38,385 nucleotides of DNA from Bacteroidaceae bacterium. GTDB taxonomy: Bacteria > Bacteroidota > Bacteroidia > Bacteroidales > Bacteroidaceae. The stretch is from the NCBI GenBank assembly GCA_024682395.1, contig JAIKZH010000018.1:1-38385 (forward strand), read 5' to 3'. This document shows positions 1-7,980 of this stretch, one piece after another (position 1 is the first letter of the stretch; each line of letters starts with the position of its first letter). Below the pieces are notes generated by a model that saw only the letters and a list, made by a program, of their open reading frames with translations, did no database searches and was not told the DNA's origin. The position numbers and the translations under genes were made by a program.

Positions 1-142
1 ATCGTCTAATGCTGCTGCTGAGTCATTCAATGCAAAAGTCAAGGCTTTTAGGGCTGCACTTAGGGGAATCAGAGATGAGAAATTCTTCCTTTATAGGCTT
101 GCTATGATATATGCTTATCCCCACTAATTATCTACTGAGCCC
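1..142 (+). mobile_element. 3' end of an ISAon1-like insertion sequence
   Basis: Contains the transposase tail and, at 130-141, ATCTACTGAGCC, whose reverse complement GGCTCAGTAGAT matches GGCTCAATAGAT at 38248-38259 in 11 of 12 bases. These look like the two terminal inverted repeats of one IS type, which puts the right end of this copy at about position 141. The exact end base and any target duplication cannot be set from one end. Confidence 0.55.
2..127 (+). pseudogene. ISAon1-family transposase, C-terminal end (cut by window edge)
   Basis: The last 41 codons of an ORF open at the window edge. The peptide contains AAESFNAKVKAF and ends FFLYRLAMIYAYPH, which resembles the C-terminus of ISAon1-family DDE transposases of Bacteroidetes; the Glu in AAESFN would be the last acidic catalytic residue. 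Only the tail is visible, so whether the full gene is intact cannot be judged. The family call rests on remembered resemblance of this short tail and is supported by the matching inverted repeat at the other end of the window. Confidence 0.6.
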
Positions 143-158
143 CTTTAAATTGATTAAT

Positions 159-275
159 ATGAGTCAAAAACAAGAATATCATTGTTCAGAATGTGGTGAG
201 ATAATCCACAAAGGCGATGTTTTCTGTCCTAAATGTGGCAAGAAACTTGACTATTACGACTTTAACAACGAATAA
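159..275 (+). CDS. 38-residue double-CxxC zinc-ribbon protein
   Basis: A short ORF starting ATG at 159 and stopping TAA at 273-275. It encodes two CxxC knuckles (CSEC and CPKC) separated by 12 residues, the spacing of a small zinc-ribbon domain of the kind annotated as zinc_ribbon_2, followed by an acidic aromatic tail. The start lies only about 17 nt beyond the end of the IS element, so either the IS supplies transcription or this is a remnant of a longer gene cut by the IS. It abuts tail to tail the stop codon of the NlpC/P60 gene at 276. Function unknown; such ribbons usually bind zinc and mediate protein or nucleic acid contacts. Confidence 0.55.
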   Translation: MSQKQEYHCSECGEIIHKGDVFCPKCGKKLDYYDFNNE

Positions 276-1706
276 TCACAATAATCGTCGAGCACCTACA
301 TATCGTCGGATATAATATCCCGACTTTGCAAAGTTGTCAATCGTAATCCCCTTTGACACACTTGCATGAATAAAACTAAACGAGCCTGTTTTTTTATCGA
401 CACTATATACTATACCCACATGCCCTACTCCTCGAACAGATGAACGAGTAAAGAACACTAAGTCACCTGGTTGCAAACTGTGACGCTCTACAGGCATACC
501 CATTGTATATTGTGCAGACGCTGTACGTAATAGTTTTATACCGATTTTAGCAAAGACATAACTTGTAAAACCAGAACAGTCAAACACATTCGGGCCTGTA
601 GCTCCCATACGATAAGGCTTTCCCTTATGACGCTGTGCTTCCGACAATAATTTCATGGCTTGCAGATATGCAGATTCAGATGTCGATGCAATCATTCCAT
701 TATCGCTTATAGACAAGTGAGTTTTAGGGAAGTTATGAGTTGTTTGACTCTTTATTAACTTAAGAGCTTCATGATGTTTATCCTCATATGGACCTTGCGT
801 ATTAGACTGTTTATATGAGAGGATCTTTCCGTTTATAAATGTTCCGTCGGAATATACATTCGCTTCTACAACTGCAGACGCGCCATAATCGTTGGTCACC
901 CCGTTATTATAAGGAGTACAGAAACATCCGAGTCCATATATAACCAATCTGTCTTTATATAACTCTAATGATTGTGGCACCTTCAACCCATTTCCATAAA
1001 CTATGTCTGCACCCATATTGATACAAGTATGTGCAAAAGTTTGGGCTTTCTTTATATATGCGTTCTGACCACCATAGAATAATGCAGCATTATTAGGATA
1101 TAATGTGTTTTCATCATAATTAAAGGCCACCACAACGATATCACATTGTTCATTAAGTGCACCAACAATTTTATGAATCATTGTTGAATCACCCATCTGA
1201 GGTGAATGTATGCTTGTCCCGAATGAAACAAAACCATATCTCAAGCCACCTCGTTCGAATATGGTATATTCTTTCATCGCCTTTATTCCGGCATATTCTA
1301 TTTTATTATCACGTATTGTCCATGATGTAGTTTGTAGGCCTTCAATACCGAAATCTGCGACATGAGAATTTGACAGGCTTAACGCTGAGACTCCTGATGA
1401 TTTCAATATCTTTCCATAAGACTGAGGCACACGGATTAGTTTGTGTGTACCTATCGCATTCGCTTTATTTGGAGAGGCCTCTATATCGTTAAGAACAGTA
1501 CCTAAAGTGGCAAATGCTGCAGAGCCTGATTTTAGTTCAGCAGACACATTTGCAAAAAGATTCTCTGAATGTGACTCATTATGATGCTTTCCATAATAGT
1601 TATTACCTAAATTAATTTCTCCCGCAAAGACCAATTTTGCATTTCCTTGCGCAGAAATCTTTAGACAAAATAATAAAGATAATATAATTGTTATGGAAAA
1701 TCTCAC
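276..1706 (-). CDS. Secreted CapA-like / NlpC-P60 peptidoglycan hydrolase
   Basis: A 476-residue protein with a Sec signal peptide (cleavage probably after ISAQ, residue 20). Residues ~25-290 follow the CapA/PGA_cap metallophosphoesterase-like layout, but the family's metal-site motifs are altered: GD is AGE, NNH is SNSH, the HWG and GHxPH segments are FNYDE and GNGLKV, and YSLGNF is YGLGCF. Residues ~350-476 are an NlpC/P60 cysteine peptidase with an apparent triad of Cys377 (FDCSGF), His429 (GHVGIV) and His447 (FIHAS). NlpC/P60 enzymes cut D-Glu/meso-DAP bonds in peptidoglycan stems or muropeptides; the CapA part may now only bind ligand. The gene is divergent from the DUF4922/SpoIID/AmpG-like operon, which fits a role in making muropeptides for uptake. 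A minus-strand -7 box at 1785-1792 precedes it. Confidence 0.85.
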   Translation of the reverse strand: MRFSITIILSLLFCLKISAQGNAKLVFAGEINLGNNYYGKHHNESHSENLFANVSAELKSGSAAFATLGTVLNDIEASPNKANAIGTHKLIRVPQSYGKILKSSGVSALSLSNSHVADFGIEGLQTTSWTIRDNKIEYAGIKAMKEYTIFERGGLRYGFVSFGTSIHSPQMGDSTMIHKIVGALNEQCDIVVVAFNYDENTLYPNNAALFYGGQNAYIKKAQTFAHTCINMGADIVYGNGLKVPQSLELYKDRLVIYGLGCFCTPYNNGVTNDYGASAVVEANVYSDGTFINGKILSYKQSNTQGPYEDKHHEALKLIKSQTTHNFPKTHLSISDNGMIASTSESAYLQAMKLLSEAQRHKGKPYRMGATGPNVFDCSGFTSYVFAKIGIKLLRTASAQYTMGMPVERHSLQPGDLVFFTRSSVRGVGHVGIVYSVDKKTGSFSFIHASVSKGITIDNFAKSGYYIRRYVGARRLL

Positions 1707-1784
1707 ACGTTGATAATTAAAATATATATTCTTATAAGAGTTATAATTATATATATATTAGTATTATTAATTTGAAATCTGCGA

Positions 1785-1792
1785 CAAAGGTA
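1785..1792 (-). promoter_or_regulatory. Bacteroidetes -7 box for the NlpC/P60 gene
   Basis: Minus strand reads TACCTTTG, an exact TAnnTTTG match, about 80 nt upstream of the start at 1706. The -33 position (1812-1815) reads TTTC on the minus strand, close to TTTG. The interval 1707-1937 between the divergent genes is otherwise very AT-rich, with no gene seen. Confidence 0.55.
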
Positions 1793-1924
1793 CGAAGAAA
1801 AATAGAGATACGAAAATATTCATTAAAAAAGTTATCAACATGGCATTTTCTATTAACATTTATTTAGTAAAAAGAATATATCCAAATTATTGATATGAGT
1901 TATATCTAATTCAATATTTTTATT

Positions 1925-1932
1925 TATATTTG
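1925..1932 (+). promoter_or_regulatory. -7 box directly before the GT2-DUF4922 gene
   Basis: TATATTTG matches TAnnTTTG and ends only five bases before the ATG at 1938. If used, the transcript would begin at or within a few bases of the start codon, giving a leaderless or nearly leaderless mRNA. No TTTG is seen 19 nt upstream, so the assignment is moderate. Confidence 0.4.
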
Positions 1933-1937
1933 CAGTC

Positions 1938-4202
1938 ATGAAAACTATTGATTGTTTTATTCCATACGCAGATAAAAATACTGCTCAGATGATTGTTGAT
2001 CAACTGCAGTCATCACAATGTGTGAAAAGAGTATTCCTTTTAAGCAACGACAAATCAGCTGTTGCGCTTCAAGGATGTTCTGTAATTCATATAGATTCGT
2101 TAGAAAGTAGTTCTACCATACGCAAAATAGCAGAGAATGCAACATCTGACTATACTCTAATATATACCAAACACAGTCCTCTATCGTTAGGATATCGTGC
2201 ATTGGAAAGATTGGCATATACTGCCGAGGCGACTGATGCTGGTATGATTTATTCAGATCGATATGAAGAGAAAAATGGACAGATAGAAAAGCATCCTGCT
2301 ATTCCATATCAAAAAGGAAGTGTTCGTAACGATTTCGATTTCGGTTCTTTGCGTATATTCAAGACTTATGAACTGAAATGTTGGTATAAGAAGTTTATTA
2401 ATAATAATTGGAAAAGCGGAGGACTTTATGAGTTGACATTAAACACCCATAACATCCAATATCTTAATGAGTTCTTATACACAGAGCAAGAGTTTGATAT
2501 TAGAAAAAGCGGAGAAAAACAATTCGACTATGTTGATCCTCGCAACAGAGATGTACAGATTGAAATGGAAAAAATATGCACAGAATACTTAAAAAGCATA
2601 AATGCATATATTTCATCTGATACAATTTCGGATTTACCTATCAAAAACGGAGCATTCAAGAACGAAGTCAGTGTTATAATTCCTGTCAGAAATAGAGCCA
2701 AGACTATAGAAGATGCTATTATGTCTGCCCTATCTCAGAAAACTAACTTCCCTTTCAACATAATCGTTGTTGATAATCATTCAACAGATGGAACAACTAA
2801 GATAATACAGAAGATAGCAAATAGTGATCCACATGTTATCCATATTATTCCATCAAACAACGACTTAGGTATTGGTGGATGCTGGGATACTGCTATCAGA
2901 AACGAACAATGTGGACGATTTGCTGTTCAACTTGACAGTGATGACTTGTACTCACGTGAAGACACTTTACAAATGATTGTCAATCAATTCTATGCAGAAA
3001 AATGCGCTATGGTGATTGGATCATACAGAATGTGTGATTTTAATTTGAAGACATTACCACCAGGCATCATTGACCATAAAGAATGGACTGACGATAACGG
3101 TAGAAACAATGCCTTGCGTATAAACGGATTAGGTGCTCCACGTGCTTTTTACACCCCTATTTTAAGACAAATCGGTTTTCCAAATACAAGTTACGGCGAG
3201 GATTACGCATTAGGACTTGCTTTTTCACGAAAATACAAAATCGGCAGGATATATGACGAGCTGTATTTATGCAGAAGATGGGATGGCAATAGCGATGCGG
3301 CACTTTCTATAGAGAAAATCAATGCCAACAACTATTATAAGGATTCATTACGTAGTATAGAAATTGATGCACGTCAAAATCTAAATACATATTGGAGTCA
3401 AAATGAAAAGGAAATCAATCTTGAAGATTTTCAAAAAAAGCAATTTGACTTATGGCCTGAAGTTGCAGAACGCTATAAACAACTGGCAGACGTAAAAATA
3501 AAAGAGTTACATGTTGACAACAAAACCATTCATGTACAATATAACCCAAGTAGAATTATTTCTACTGGAGCAAAAATAGATAAACAGAGCATTGAAAACC
3601 GCCCTTGTTTCTTGTGCGAGACCAACAGACCTGATGTCCAAATTAAGATGCCGTTATTAGGGAAATATGAACTTTTGGTGAATCCATTCCCAATACTACC
3701 AATGCATTTCACAATTGCATCTCGATTACACACACAGCAAACCATTCAAGATCGCTATGAGGATATGCTACAATTGGCAAATATCCTACCAGAAATGATG
3801 GTTTTCTATAATGGACCTCAATGTGGAGCAAGTGCACCTGACCATATGCATTTTCAAGCTGTTCATAAAATTGAACTAAACCCATTGAGTCTTCATCATA
3901 TTATCAGAAATAAAGACATTAACGAATGTGTTAAACAATTCAATGACATAAAAGAAGATTTCTCAAATATCTTCTGCTGGAAGGAAAACGATGATTATAT
4001 CACTCTTGTTATTCCAAGAGCCAAGGGACGACCATCATGTTATCCTCAGTCAGACAACAGTAATGTTTCTACTGAAGAACAATATATGATTAGTCCAGGA
4101 GCCTTAGATATGGTTGGGCTCATTATCACACCACGATTAGAGGACTTTGAACGATTAACAGGAGAGAAAGTTGCTGAAATCCTAAAAGAATGTGGAAAAT
4201 GA
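1938..4202 (+). CDS. Tandem GT2 glycosyltransferase-like domains fused to a DUF4922 (HIT/GalT-like) domain
   Basis: A 754-residue cytosolic protein with no signal peptide. Residues ~1-200 look like a degenerate GT-A domain (YSDRYEE in place of DxD). Residues ~242-470 are a canonical GT2 domain ([27 protein letters not shown] at 332-338, the DxD region). Residues ~540-754 are DUF4922, related to the GalT/Ap4A phosphorylase/GDP-L-galactose phosphorylase branch of the HIT superfamily. Its catalytic-type motif is H636-M-H638-F-Q640, and a CFLC pair (Cys557, Cys560) may bind metal. HxHxQ enzymes transfer nucleotidyl groups or cleave nucleotide sugars through a His intermediate. Downstream genes overlap (ATGA) and encode SpoIID-like and AmpG-like proteins, so I infer a role in salvaging cell-wall sugars. 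The substrate is unknown. Confidence 0.8.
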   Translation: MKTIDCFIPYADKNTAQMIVDQLQSSQCVKRVFLLSNDKSAVALQGCSVIHIDSLESSSTIRKIAENATSDYTLIYTKHSPLSLGYRALERLAYTAEATDAGMIYSDRYEEKNGQIEKHPAIPYQKGSVRNDFDFGSLRIFKTYELKCWYKKFINNNWKSGGLYELTLNTHNIQYLNEFLYTEQEFDIRKSGEKQFDYVDPRNRDVQIEMEKICTEYLKSINAYISSDTISDLPIKNGAFKNEVSVIIPVRNRAKTIEDAIMSALSQKTNFPFNIIVVDNHSTDGTTKIIQKIANSDPHVIHIIPSNNDLGIGGCWDTAIRNEQCGRFAVQLDSDDLYSREDTLQMIVNQFYAEKCAMVIGSYRMCDFNLKTLPPGIIDHKEWTDDNGRNNALRINGLGAPRAFYTPILRQIGFPNTSYGEDYALGLAFSRKYKIGRIYDELYLCRRWDGNSDAALSIEKINANNYYKDSLRSIEIDARQNLNTYWSQNEKEINLEDFQKKQFDLWPEVAERYKQLADVKIKELHVDNKTIHVQYNPSRIISTGAKIDKQSIENRPCFLCETNRPDVQIKMPLLGKYELLVNPFPILPMHFTIASRLHTQQTIQDRYEDMLQLANILPEMMVFYNGPQCGASAPDHMHFQAVHKIELNPLSLHHIIRNKDINECVKQFNDIKEDFSNIFCWKENDDYITLVIPRAKGRPSCYPQSDNSNVSTEEQYMISPGALDMVGLIITPRLEDFERLTGEKVAEILKECGK

Positions 4203-5323
4203 ACAAGCCAGACATTACAGTTGGAATTCTAAATTCTATAAGAATAGAGTTTCATATATGTGGTTATGACCTTGAAGACGGCAACTACAATGTGGAATAT
4301 TCCAATGGAGCAATATCCTTCAACGGAAAGACATATGAAGAGTTATTGTTCACGCCTAATAACGAAGGGGCATACTTCACCTTAAACGATGTTACAATCG
4401 GGATACAATTCCATTGGCAAAGACAAGAACAACAAACATTCCACGGAGCACTAAAATTCATTATTGAGAATGAGAAAATAACTGCAGTAAATATCATTTC
4501 TATTGAGGAATATCTAAAATCAGTTATTTCATCAGAGATGAATTCAAACGCATCGTTGGACTTTCTAAAATCACATGCTGTAATTTCCCGCAGTTGGGCA
4601 TATGCCAGAATTTTTCATTATTCCCATCATAGTCTTTATGATGTTTGTGCCGATGATCATTGTCAGCGTTATCAAGGGATACAACGAATAACCAACGATA
4701 ATGCTATTAAAGCTGTTAATGAAACATACGGCGAGGTTCTTACATACGACAACAATGTGTGCGACACAAGATATTCCAAGTGTTGCGGAGGCAAGACTGA
4801 GTTATTTTCAACTTGTTGGGAAGACCAAGACTTGCCATATCTGATATGCAAGGATGACCCATACTGCAACACCAATGACACAAAGATTCTGTCGCAGGTA
4901 TTAAACAAATACGACTTAGAGACAATGGATTTCCACGATTGGGAAGTAAAATACAGTCAGGAAGAATTGTCCGAAATTGTTGAAAACAAACTACATATGG
5001 GGTTAGGAATTATAACCGCTCTCACCCCAATAGAAATTGGTCCTTCCGGTAGAATTAAATATTTGAAAATCGAGGGGACAAATAATTCTATAACAATAGG
5101 AAAAGAACTTGAGATAAGACGTGCATTGTCAACATCACATCTTAAATCATCAGCATTTAAAGTTGAACGTTCTAATGATAATTTCATTCTTAAGGGACAA
5201 GGATGGGGACATGGCGTCGGACTTTGCCAAATTGGTGCAGCTGTGATGGGAGAAAAAGGTATTCCCTATAATGAAATTCTTGAATTCTATTATCCACATG
5301 CAATAATAACAAAACTATATTAA
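4199..5323 (+). CDS. SpoIID/LytB-domain protein without signal peptide
   Basis: About 374 residues from ATG 4199, whose ATGA overlaps the stop of the preceding gene and indicates translational coupling; an in-frame ATG at 4190 is the alternative. SpoIID hallmarks are present in order: [12 protein letters not shown] with the Glu that acts as catalytic acid in SpoIID lytic transglycosylases, [29 protein letters not shown], the CCGGKTE segment, and near the C-terminus [16 protein letters not shown] with FYYPH. SpoIID cleaves denuded glycan strands outside the membrane in sporulating Firmicutes. Here no signal peptide or membrane segment is visible, so the protein should be cytosolic, acting on imported muropeptides or oligosaccharides if the AmpG-like neighbour imports them. 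Eight Cys lie between ~150 and 230, including a CC pair. Confidence 0.85.
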   Translation: MNKPDITVGILNSIRIEFHICGYDLEDGNYNVEYSNGAISFNGKTYEELLFTPNNEGAYFTLNDVTIGIQFHWQRQEQQTFHGALKFIIENEKITAVNIISIEEYLKSVISSEMNSNASLDFLKSHAVISRSWAYARIFHYSHHSLYDVCADDHCQRYQGIQRITNDNAIKAVNETYGEVLTYDNNVCDTRYSKCCGGKTELFSTCWEDQDLPYLICKDDPYCNTNDTKILSQVLNKYDLETMDFHDWEVKYSQEELSEIVENKLHMGLGIITALTPIEIGPSGRIKYLKIEGTNNSITIGKELEIRRALSTSHLKSSAFKVERSNDNFILKGQGWGHGVGLCQIGAAVMGEKGIPYNEILEFYYPHAIITKLY

Positions 5324-5325
5324 CA

Positions 5326-6612
5326 ATGAAAAACAACAATAAATCTCCTTGGGCGTGGATTCCAACGCTCTACATGGCAGAAGGACTTCCTAATGTCATT
5401 GTAACTTCTGTTGCGGTTGTGCTTTATATGCAAATGGGACTGACAGATGCAGAGATAGGATTATATACTGGATGGTTAGGCTTACCTTGGATTATCAAAC
5501 CTTTTTGGAGTCCATTCGTTGATTTATGTAAGACAAAACGTTGGTGGGTTCTATTAACTCAGTTGTTATTAGGTTCATCATTAGCAGGTATTGCATTTAC
5601 ATTAAATACTGACTTTTGGTTTCAAGGCACCATGTTTTGCTTTTTCTTGATGGCATTTTCAAGTGCTACTCATGATATTGCGGCAGACGGATACTATATG
5701 TTGGAACTTGATGAGCACCAACAATCATGGTTTGTAGGAATTCGTAATACATTTTATCGTCTTGCTGTCATATTTGGCAATGGTGTATTAGTACCACTTG
5801 CAGGAATACTACAGAAAATCTACCCCGACAGCCATGCTTTTGTTTGGAGTCTCGTGTTTTATGGTGTTGCTGCCTTATTCATAGGATTCTTGCTTTGGCA
5901 TTGTCGTATGATGCCTAAAGCAAAAGCTGATGTAAGAAATAATGTCACTTTCACAGAAGTAACAAAAGGATTGGGCAAGATGTTCAAGGAGTTCTTCACA
6001 CGCATGCATTGGCGAGAATTACTCTTTGCCATTATATTTATAATGTTCTATCGATTCCCAGAAGCATTACTTAATGCCATGAGCAAGACCTTCCTAACAC
6101 GTCCGCAAGAAGACGGTGGATTAGGACTCTCATTGGAAGAATATGGTATAAGTTATGGAACGGTAGGATTAATAGGTCTTCTGCTTGGTGGTATAGTAGG
6201 AGGATGGTTAGCAAGTCGCGACGGATTGAAACGTTGGTTGTGGCCTATGGTTTGCGCTATCACCCTACCCGATGCCGTATATATATATATGAGTTATGCT
6301 ATGCCAGATAATATGATACTCATAAGTTCGTGCATATTCATAGAACAGTTTGGATACGGACTTGGATTCACTGCACTTACATTATATATGCTATATTTCA
6401 GTATGGGACAGTTTAAAACATCGTTTTATGCCATATGTACAGGTTTGTCATATTTAGGACTACAAGTACCTGCGATGTTCTCTGGATTCCTTAAAGATGC
6501 TGTGGGATACCAAACATTCTTTATAATTGTCATGGCATTGTGCAGCATTACATTCTTGGTTGCATGGTTTGTAAAAATTGATCCAGAATTTGGTAAAAAG
6601 AAAAAAATCTGA
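5326..6612 (+). CDS. AmpG-like MFS permease
   Basis: A 428-residue, about 12-helix major facilitator starting two bases after the SpoIID gene. The N-terminus (PTLYMAEGLPNVIV), the segment LPWIIKPFWSPFVD and the loop SSATHDIAADGYYM correspond to the AmpG/SLC33-like family, where the equivalent segment reads SATQDI. Charged inner loops lie after helices 6 and 12, with a basic C-terminal tail GKKKKI. AmpG imports GlcNAc-anhydroMurNAc-peptides to the cytosol. The operon position beside a SpoIID-like protein and a DUF4922 fusion, opposite an NlpC/P60 hydrolase, supports muropeptide import. The exact ligand is not determinable; another sugar or small-molecule ligand is possible. Confidence 0.8.
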   Translation: MKNNNKSPWAWIPTLYMAEGLPNVIVTSVAVVLYMQMGLTDAEIGLYTGWLGLPWIIKPFWSPFVDLCKTKRWWVLLTQLLLGSSLAGIAFTLNTDFWFQGTMFCFFLMAFSSATHDIAADGYYMLELDEHQQSWFVGIRNTFYRLAVIFGNGVLVPLAGILQKIYPDSHAFVWSLVFYGVAALFIGFLLWHCRMMPKAKADVRNNVTFTEVTKGLGKMFKEFFTRMHWRELLFAIIFIMFYRFPEALLNAMSKTFLTRPQEDGGLGLSLEEYGISYGTVGLIGLLLGGIVGGWLASRDGLKRWLWPMVCAITLPDAVYIYMSYAMPDNMILISSCIFIEQFGYGLGFTALTLYMLYFSMGQFKTSFYAICTGLSYLGLQVPAMFSGFLKDAVGYQTFFIIVMALCSITFLVAWFVKIDPEFGKKKKI

Positions 6613-6614
6613 AA

Positions 6615-6897
6615 ATGAAGGTACATTATAAGTGCATCATAAGATTGATATTTGCTGTAGCAATTCTTTCAATTATTTCATTGATAAATGCTAACGCACA
6701 ACGTAAGACAGACTTGTTGAACAGAGGCTTGATTGCCGTAAAAGTTCAATCAGGAGTATATGTCAGTTAGCGAATACAAGCTGATGAATACTATGGTGTG
6801 ACATACAACCTATACAGAAACGGAATATTGATTGCACAAAACCAGAAGGTATTTAATTATAAGTGAGTTCGGGATAAGAAAAGTCCAGAACTCATCT
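6615..6897 (+). pseudogene. Remnant of a rhamnogalacturonan lyase (PL11-like), N-terminal piece
   Basis: Starts ATG at 6615, two bases after the permease stop, with a signal-peptide-like N-terminus ending INANAQ. It then reads LLNRGLIAVKVQSGVYVS, an in-frame TAG at 6768-6770, and RIQADEYYGVTYNLYRNG, with a second stop (TGA) at 6864-6866. The pattern RGLxAVK..GVFxSWR...FNLYR(D/N)G is the conserved N-terminus of PL11-type rhamnogalacturonan lyases, and the TAG sits where the conserved Trp codon TGG belongs. The remaining ~500 or more codons are absent, and sequence beyond the inserted element does not resume the gene. It is a relic of a pectin-degrading function. Confidence 0.65.
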
Positions 6898-6906
6898 ATT
6901 ATATAT
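6898..6906. repeat. Left copy of 9-bp direct repeat (putative TSD)
   Basis: ATTATATAT sits flush against the left terminal inverted repeat at 6907. The identical 9-mer lies at 7981-7989, flush against the right terminus. Confidence 0.5.
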
Positions 6907-7152
6907 TATTGGTGTCCGCTAAAAAATTTAGGTGTTTTCAGCAATTACAAATTCCACGGACAGCCGATGCACGTGAAGTATAAACACCTTTTTAGTGGTG
7001 TAAAATAACTGAAAACGCCTCAAAATAGAAAATACAGCTATTCATGGTAAATCTCATACATTGTATAAGACGATTTTTAACGGACGGCCATTGACCTTAC
7101 CTTAAAAGGGAGACATACCCACCGCTAAAATCAGTATTTGGGGACGTATAAT

Positions 7153-7956
7153 TAGTCGTTCCTTAAAAAATATATTTCATTGAGAAGCTATTTTGTAATA
7201 GCATCTCGAACGCTTTTCTGACCAAATTCAAAATTGGACCCAAAAGAGCCTTCATCGCTCTTTTGAAGTTATAAGCAACAGTTACCAGCAACATGTTTAT
7301 AGTATTCCCTTTCACACCTTTATAAAAGTTGCGACCTAAACGGTAATCCGATTTTAGATGTCCTATTGTCGGTTCTATGCCGGCACGCTTGCAAAAGAGC
7401 TTGTGCATCTTTGATTTCTGATATCTTATGTCTGATTTTCTAGGAACTACAGGAATGAGAATCTGCGTTCCGTTTACCTCTTTCCTGCCACGGTATCCTC
7501 TGTCTCCAGCAAGATTCTTAATACATTTTCCTGTAAGCCGTTCAACCTGTTCAAGCGCATCTGATATCGTATGTCCGTCATATTCATTGCGAAAGGACAT
7601 AGCTCCGAGAATAATACCGCTGAAGGAGCGTATTATGGGCACTTGTTGCCAAATTCTTATTTCTTGTGCTCCCTTCCTTTGCTGATACACTGCACCTGCG
7701 GTTCATAGATGGAATGGATTTTGTTGGGAGATTTTCGCCCTTGAGAGAGGATGATCATGAATGTTCCTATTCGTTCGTAATAGTCATGGATACTCCCCTG
7801 ATTGCTGAACAATGATGGTGCTTTTTGACGACGATTATACATGAAAATCTGCAAGTTTATTAAAACAAAGGTACAAAAACTTGCAGATTTATCAAAATAT
7901 TTTACTGTATACTTTATTCTATTACAAATATTTACATCCTTTTTAAGGAACGACTA
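7153..7956 (-). mobile_element. Internally deleted IS5-like element, about 804 bp
   Basis: Bounded by a perfect 17-bp inverted repeat, TAGTCGTTCCTTAAAAA at 7153-7169 and its exact complement at 7940-7956. If the outer TA is the target duplication, the element proper begins GTCGTTCC. It carries a broken IS5-type transposase on the minus strand. Full IS5-family elements with this kind of transposase are usually well over 1 kb, so this copy has lost a large internal part and cannot move itself, though its ends remain intact for action in trans. Confidence 0.8.
7163..7854 (-). pseudogene. IS5-family transposase, deleted and frameshifted
   Basis: The N-terminal piece (7657-7854) begins MQIFMYNRRQKAPSLFSNQ, then jumps directly to sequence belonging to the later part of IS5 transposases (HSIYEPQVQCISKGREHKK), so the middle with the first catalytic acidic residues is gone. 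It ends at TAA, where the family has a Tyr codon (EHKKYEFGNK). The residues EFGNK are readable just after this stop, then the frame shifts by one base and continues as PIIRSFSGIILGAMSFRNEY to a normal C-terminus with AGDRGYRGRKE and KRAGIEPTIGHLKSDYR, which holds the terminal catalytic Glu region. It thus has an internal deletion, one nonsense change and one single-base deletion. Confidence 0.85.
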
Positions 7957-7980
7957 TGTAAGGTTTAGTGGACAATAATA

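Larger units (their letters stand above)
6907..7980. mobile_element. Small TIR/TSD-bounded element (MITE-like), interrupted by an IS5-like element
   Basis: The ends read TATTGGTGTCCGCTAAA (6907-6923) and, inverted at 7964-7980, TATTATTGTCCACTAAA, matching in 14 of 17 bases. Both ends abut ATTATATAT (6898-6906 and 7981-7989), a likely 9-bp target duplication, although its AT-richness tempers this. After removal of the inner IS (7153-7956) about 270 bp remain. This includes an internal inverted repeat AGGTGTTTTCAG / CTGAAAACGCCT around 6928-7021 and a small hairpin ACACC-N8-GGTGT near 6985-7003, but no ORF. It is probably a non-autonomous element, or an IS with its interior deleted. Confidence 0.55.

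Noticed and set aside
7428-7685. 85-codon plus-strand ORF inside the IS5-like element
   Set aside because: It is antisense to the recognisable transposase frame and has no domain of its own.
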